10,964 nt of DNA from Pseudomonadota bacterium (GTDB taxonomy: Bacteria > Pseudomonadota > Gammaproteobacteria > Acidiferrobacterales > Sulfurifustaceae), in the NCBI GenBank assembly GCA_020354085.1, contig CP070641.1, positions 160,923-171,886 on the forward strand. Direction: 5' to 3'. Numbering within the stretch: position 1 is the first letter of the stretch; every line of letters begins with the position of its first letter. The notes under the pieces were generated by a model. The model was not told where the DNA came from, made no database searches, and saw only the letters and a list, made by a program, of their open reading frames with translations. A program made the translations under genes and the position numbers. Positions 7,816 through 10,964 of the stretch are shown one piece after another.

Positions 7816-7884
7816 GCCGGCACATGCGTTGCATTCCTGACCTCCAGGTGGGATACACCTTTTGGAGGTCCAGGCTATGCCGGC
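7816..7884. repeat. Nested inverted repeat with three-way-junction potential
   Basis: Outer arms GCCGGCA (7816-7822) and TGCCGGC (7878-7884) pair perfectly. Within them ATGC-GTT-GCAT (7824-7834) forms a small hairpin. GACCTCCA (7839-7846) pairs with TGGAGGTC (7863-7870), extended by CCT (7836-7838) with AGG (7872-7874), and encloses GGTG (7847-7850) with CACC (7856-7859) around loop GGATA. The inner AGGTG/CACCT stem followed by TTT could serve as a weak plus-strand terminator. It lies between the convergent FKBP and minus-strand genes. Identity unknown: structured 3' end, REP-like element or mobile-element trace. Confidence 0.65.
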
Positions 7885-7909
7885 GTAGAGGCCAGTGTTT
7901 GGAGTACCC

Positions 7910-7933
7910 GCGGCAGCAGCGCTTGCCGCTTTT
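7910..7933 (+). terminator. Candidate intrinsic terminator after the FKBP gene
   Basis: GCGGCA (7910-7915) and TGCCGC (7924-7929) form a 6-bp stem with an 8-base loop, followed by TTTT (7930-7933). It has the orientation to stop transcription from the FKBP gene and lies 13 bases before the end of the convergent minus-strand gene. The T-run is short, so efficiency is doubtful. Confidence 0.5.
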
Positions 7934-7945
7934 AGAACCGTTCCC

Positions 7946-8353
7946 CTAGCGCCGGCGTCCGCCACGCGGTTGGCAGCCGGTAATGTCGGGAACGATCTCG
8001 CCGTAGGGGACCGCTTCGAGACTCGCATAGCGTGCGACGGCGTCCACGACCAGCGCGTGCACATCCCCGACATCCGCGTCATTGCCGTGTAACAAACGCT
8101 GTAACCCGCGCAATCCGCCGTATTGAATTCTTTGCATCACGCTGTGCGGCATGGTGAGGAGATCGTCCTCCACGCCAAAGGCCGGTAGCGCCGCGCTTTT
8201 GAGAAGTCCATACAACTGCGTGCACTGCACTTGCGCCTCGTGAGACGTGCACGCAATGTCCGGCCCGCCACGGCGCGTCACCGCCTTGGCGCGCGAACAG
8301 CCGTAGCCCCCAGTGATCAGCGGCGCGCTAAAGCTGCACTTGAGCTCGTCCAT
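7946..8353 (-). CDS. Small four-cysteine protein linked to ygiQ, function unknown
   Basis: I do not recognise a named family. The 135-residue product has no signal peptide or membrane segment. Four N-terminal cysteines are arranged C6-x12-C19-x15-C35-x8-C44, within contexts such as KCSFSAPL, GGYGCSRA and GPDIACTS, a layout suited to a metal or Fe-S site. A helical part follows with ALPAFGVEDDLLTMPHSVM (56-73) and IQYGGLRGLQRLL (76-88), then a VARYASLEAVPYGEI segment and a basic tail. A fifth cysteine is at 127. Codons show the GC-rich third positions of neighbouring genes, so the frame looks coding. The ATG is 8 bases after the ygiQ stop on the same strand, which suggests one operon and a shared job with that radical-SAM protein. 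Possible roles are accessory subunit, electron donor or cluster carrier; all are inference. Confidence 0.8.
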   Translation of the reverse strand: MDELKCSFSAPLITGGYGCSRAKAVTRRGGPDIACTSHEAQVQCTQLYGLLKSAALPAFGVEDDLLTMPHSVMQRIQYGGLRGLQRLLHGNDADVGDVHALVVDAVARYASLEAVPYGEIVPDITGCQPRGGRRR

Positions 8354-8361
8354 CTGGCAGC

Positions 8362-10527
8362 TCAGCGCCGCTTGCTTGTTGCGGCGCGCGGCGCCAGAGG
8401 TTTCTGTGCAGCGCCACGCCGGCCTTGTTTAGGCACTCCCGCCAGCCCGGTGTGCTGCGTCCGAAACGGTCTCTTGGGCGCGGCGCCCTTCGCGGCCAAC
8501 CGCGCCGCCGGTTGCCAGGCCGGAATCAGGTGGCGCTTGCTACTGCCAATCAGATCCGCCCGCCCCATGCGCTTCAAGGCCGCCCGCAGCAGCGGCCAGT
8601 TGGCGGGATCGTGATAGCGCAAGAATGCCTTGTGCAGGCGTCGTGCCTTGAGCCCCTTCGGTACCGTCACGGTTTCACTCGCGCGCGTAACCTTGCGCAG
8701 GGGGTTCTTTCCGCTGTGATACATGGCAGTAGCGGTCGCCATCGGCGAGGGCAGGAAGGTCTGCACCTGGTCGGCGCGAAATCCGTTGCGTTTGAGCCAG
8801 AGCGCAAGCTGCAACATGTCCTCATCCGTAGTACCGGGATGCGCGGCGATGAAGTACGGGATGAGATACTGCTCCTTCCCAACTTCTTTCGAATATTGTT
8901 CGAACAACTGCTTGAACCGGTCGTAGGCACCGAGCCCCGGCTTCATCATTTTCGATAAAGGGCCCGGCTCGGTATGCTCAGGCGCAATCTTGAGATAACC
9001 GCCGACGTGGTGTTGCACCAGTTCGCGCACATAGGCCGGAGAACGAATTGCCAGATCGTAGCGTACGCCCGAAGCAACCAGCACCTTCTTAATGCCCGGC
9101 AGTGAGCGCGCGCGCCGATAGAGTTCTATCAATGCCGAGTGATCAGTGTTCAGATTCGAACAGATATCGGGATACACGCACGACGGCTTGCGGCAGGCCG
9201 ATTCGATCTCGCGCGTCTTGCAGGCGATGCGGTACATGTTAGCGGTCGGCCCCCCCACGTCGGAAATGATGCCCGTAAACCCCGGGACCGTATCGCGCAC
9301 CGTTTCAATCTCGCGGAGGACCGAATCCCGCGATCGGCTCTGAATGATGCGCCCCTCGTGCTCGGTAATCGAGCAAAACGTGCAGCCGCCGAAACAGCCG
9401 CGCATTATCGAAACGGAGAAACGAATCATCTCGTAGGCCGGTATTCGCGCCTGGCCGTAGCTCGGGTGTGGACGACGTTGATACGGCAGCTCGTAGATCG
9501 CATCGAACTCTTTGGTCGTAAGTGGAATGGGCGGCGGATTCACCCATAAGTCACGATCGCCATGACGTTGCACGAGCGAGCGCGCATTGCCCGGGTTGGT
9601 TTCTAAATGCAGTACGCGCGAGGCATGCGCATACAGGACCGGGTCGCGCGCGACAGTCGCATAGTCTGGTAGGCGAATGTAGCTGTGTGCCGGATCCAGG
9701 CGCTGCGTACGGCGCGCCAACTGAATCACTCTGGGCGCCTCGCCAGCGGATGTCGCCTGGCATGTTGGCCCCGAGGAATCGGCGTACGGACTTTGCTGAG
9801 CCGCGATCCGGCCGGGCTCGTCAATGTGGGTTGAATCGATCTCCTGCCAATCCGTTGGAGGTTTGCGAATCAGCGCCGTGCCACGAATATTGGTCAGTCC
9901 CGAAACCGGCTCGCGCGCCGCCAGGCGGTGGGCGATCTCGACGATTTGGCGTTCGGCGTTGGCGTAGACCAGCAGATCGGCCTTAGCGTCGAACAGGATC
10001 GAGCGGCGCACAGTGTCCGACCAATAGTCAAAATGCGCGATACGCCGCAACGATGCCTCGATCCCGCCAATGACGATCGGCGCATCGCGGAATGCCTCGC
10101 GGCAGCGCTGCGCATAGACGACGACGGCGTAGTCTGGCCGGCGTCCGCCCTCCCCACCCGGTGTGTAGGCGTCATCGGAACGGCGCTTGCGATCGGCAGT
10201 GTAGCTGTTGACCATCGAGTCCATGTTGCCGGCCGTCACGCCGAAGAACAGGTTGGGCCGACCGAGTGCACCGAAGGCCTCGGCCGAGCGCCAGTCGGGT
10301 TGACTGATGATACCGACGCGAAAGCCCTGCGCCTCTAGGACGCGGCCGATCACCGCCATGCCGAAGCTGGGATGATCCACGTAGGCATCGCCTGTGACCA
10401 ACACGATGTCGCAGGAATCCCAGCCGAGCGCCTCCATCTCGGCGCGCGTCATGGGCAGGTAGGGTGCCGGCCCGAAGCGTTCGGCCCAAAACTTTCGGTA
10501 GGAAAAGATGTCGCGCGCCTTCTGCAT
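8362..10527 (-). CDS. ygiQ: YgiQ family radical SAM protein (UPF0313)
   Basis: Large radical S-adenosylmethionine protein of unknown reaction, closely similar to E. coli YgiQ (739 residues) along its length. From the chosen ATG it has 721 residues. The N-terminal domain carries WDSCDIVLVTGDAYVDHPSF and FFGVTAGNMDSMVN, close to E. coli. The radical-SAM 4Fe-4S motif C-x3-C-x2-C is C378, C382, C385 (RGCFGGCTFCSITEHEG). A second cysteine group, C436, C445, C450, C456, lies downstream and is kept in E. coli. The C-terminal region includes KIAPEHTEPGPLSKMMKPG and the Lys/Arg-rich tail. The frame extends upstream to 10698, with another ATG at 10656, but that extension has ordinary third-position composition, no YgiQ similarity and overlaps the divergent gene. 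A weak -10-like TAGAAT (minus strand, 10589-10584) could serve it. Forms a likely operon with the four-Cys gene. Confidence 0.95.
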   Translation of the reverse strand: MQKARDIFSYRKFWAERFGPAPYLPMTRAEMEALGWDSCDIVLVTGDAYVDHPSFGMAVIGRVLEAQGFRVGIISQPDWRSAEAFGALGRPNLFFGVTAGNMDSMVNSYTADRKRRSDDAYTPGGEGGRRPDYAVVVYAQRCREAFRDAPIVIGGIEASLRRIAHFDYWSDTVRRSILFDAKADLLVYANAERQIVEIAHRLAAREPVSGLTNIRGTALIRKPPTDWQEIDSTHIDEPGRIAAQQSPYADSSGPTCQATSAGEAPRVIQLARRTQRLDPAHSYIRLPDYATVARDPVLYAHASRVLHLETNPGNARSLVQRHGDRDLWVNPPPIPLTTKEFDAIYELPYQRRPHPSYGQARIPAYEMIRFSVSIMRGCFGGCTFCSITEHEGRIIQSRSRDSVLREIETVRDTVPGFTGIISDVGGPTANMYRIACKTREIESACRKPSCVYPDICSNLNTDHSALIELYRRARSLPGIKKVLVASGVRYDLAIRSPAYVRELVQHHVGGYLKIAPEHTEPGPLSKMMKPGLGAYDRFKQLFEQYSKEVGKEQYLIPYFIAAHPGTTDEDMLQLALWLKRNGFRADQVQTFLPSPMATATAMYHSGKNPLRKVTRASETVTVPKGLKARRLHKAFLRYHDPANWPLLRAALKRMGRADLIGSSKRHLIPAWQPAARLAAKGAAPKRPFRTQHTGLAGVPKQGRRGAAQKPLAPRAATSKRR

Positions 10528-10548
10528 GGCCTCTAGAGCCGCTTTGGG

Positions 10549-10577
10549 TTGATCGTGGCGAAGGTCGTCCCTATACC
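10549..10577 (+). promoter_or_regulatory. Candidate promoter for the DUF465 gene
   Basis: TTGATC (10549-10554), a 17-base spacer, then TATACC (10572-10577); each box matches four of six consensus positions. It lies in the 127-base divergent gap and would give a leader of about 70 bases for the gene at 10655. Pattern match only. Confidence 0.35.
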
Positions 10578-10654
10578 GAACGCATTCTAGCAGCAGCCTC
10601 GGGCGACCAGCGGTAGGCGTGAAGACCCGGAATTCTGTATTAGTATTTCCCGCC

Positions 10655-10852
10655 ATGAACGACACGGATACCCGCGAGTGGCTGGCGCAGCTACGCATCG
10701 AACACCGCGACCTGGATGAGGTGATTGGTCGCCTGGCGCAGGATCCGGGGATCGATCGCCTTCAACTCCAGCGTCTCAAGAAACGCAAGCTGAAGCTCAA
10801 GGACAGCATTGCGCGTCTGGAGAGCAAGTTGATTCCGGACCTCGACGCCTAG
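10655..10852 (+). CDS. DUF465 (YdcH-like) small coiled-coil protein
   Basis: A 65-residue, charged, all-helical protein of the DUF465/YdcH type, whose function is unknown. The family hallmark is visible at about 42-57 as LKKRKLKLKDSIARLE, corresponding to RMKKQKLLLKDEM in E. coli YdcH (74 residues). The preceding helix (WLAQLRIEHRDLDEVIGRL, 9-27) and a short turn give a helical hairpin. The start is the ATG at 10655. An upstream GTG at 10619 would add residues without family similarity. No Shine-Dalgarno is obvious. It diverges from ygiQ and converges on prfC, with its TAG one base from the prfC stop. Confidence 0.87.
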   Translation: MNDTDTREWLAQLRIEHRDLDEVIGRLAQDPGIDRLQLQRLKKRKLKLKDSIARLESKLIPDLDA

Positions 10853-10853
10853 C

Positions 10854-10964
10854 TTAGTGCTCGCGTGTGGCGCGAAACTCTATGTTCGGCCAACGCTCCA
10901 TGGTGAGATTCAGATTCACCATGGTAGGGGCGAGATAAGCGAGATTCCCTGCGCTGTCCAGCAC
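10854..10964 (-). CDS. prfC: Peptide chain release factor 3 (RF3), C-terminal end only
   Basis: Only the last 36 codons and the TAA stop fall in the window; the rest lies to the right. The translated tail reads LDSAGNLAYLAPTMVNLNL, then TMERWPNIEFRATREH. It resembles the RF3 C-terminal domain end, including the MVNLNL strand, the ERWP turn and the terminal FRATREH. RF3 is the GTPase that recycles RF1 and RF2 after translation termination. Its TAA stop (10856-10854) is one base from the stop of the convergent DUF465 gene. The short length limits certainty, but the ending is distinctive. Confidence 0.85.
   Translation of the reverse strand: MLDSAGNLAYLAPTMVNLNLTMERWPNIEFRATREH

Noticed and set aside
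7796..7840. 14-codon plus-strand frame MDDLFDKPAHALHS before the nested repeat
   Set aside because: It is too short, lacks a Shine-Dalgarno and ends inside the hairpin; a remnant of a lost gene is possible but cannot be shown.
7895..8092. 65-residue plus-strand open frame in the convergent junction
   Set aside because: Most of it is antisense to the end of the four-Cys gene, and it runs through the terminator hairpin; there is no ribosome-binding site.
9522..9986. 154-residue plus-strand open frame inside ygiQ
   Set aside because: It is antisense to conserved YgiQ sequence and its composition looks like a shadow frame.
10528..10698. N-terminal extension of ygiQ using upstream starts at 10656 or 10698
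   Set aside because: The added residues do not resemble YgiQ proteins and third-position GC drops to background. The ATG at 10656 merely shares a CATG with the divergent gene's start.

Overview
The window reads as chromosomal housekeeping DNA from a GC-rich gammaproteobacterium. The order pepA-holC-(acidic hypothetical)-valS is a classic gammaproteobacterial cluster, and ygiQ and an RF3 (prfC) end also fit that class. Protein sequences resemble the E. coli and Pseudomonas versions throughout, coding sequence is strongly GC-biased at third positions, and I see no IS elements, phage genes, CRISPR arrays or tRNAs. A free-living or sulfur/iron-oxidising type lineage is possible, but the sequence does not settle genus.

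Left half, plus strand (1-7013): the 3' 480 codons of pepA (leucyl aminopeptidase) overlap holC (DNA polymerase III chi) by the ATGA arrangement. After 33 bases comes a 328-residue acidic, apparently disordered protein of unknown function. A terminator-like hairpin with a T-run then sits directly in front of valS (valyl-tRNA synthetase). Twenty-four bases after valS begins dadA (D-amino acid dehydrogenase). Then, behind its own candidate promoter and a good Shine-Dalgarno, comes a secreted Mip/FkpA-type FKBP peptidyl-prolyl isomerase (7087-7767).

Convergent junction (7768-7945): 178 non-coding bases hold an elaborate nested inverted repeat that can fold as a three-way junction (7816-7884) and a small intrinsic terminator (7910-7933).

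Right half (7946-10964): on the minus strand, the radical-SAM protein YgiQ is followed after only 8 bases by a 135-residue protein with four cysteines that I do not recognise. The pair looks like a two-gene operon and is the most interesting candidate for an undescribed system here: a widely conserved but uncharacterised radical-SAM enzyme with a small Cys-rich partner. Divergent from ygiQ is a 65-residue DUF465/YdcH-type protein, which converges on the last 36 codons of prfC with one base between the two stop codons.
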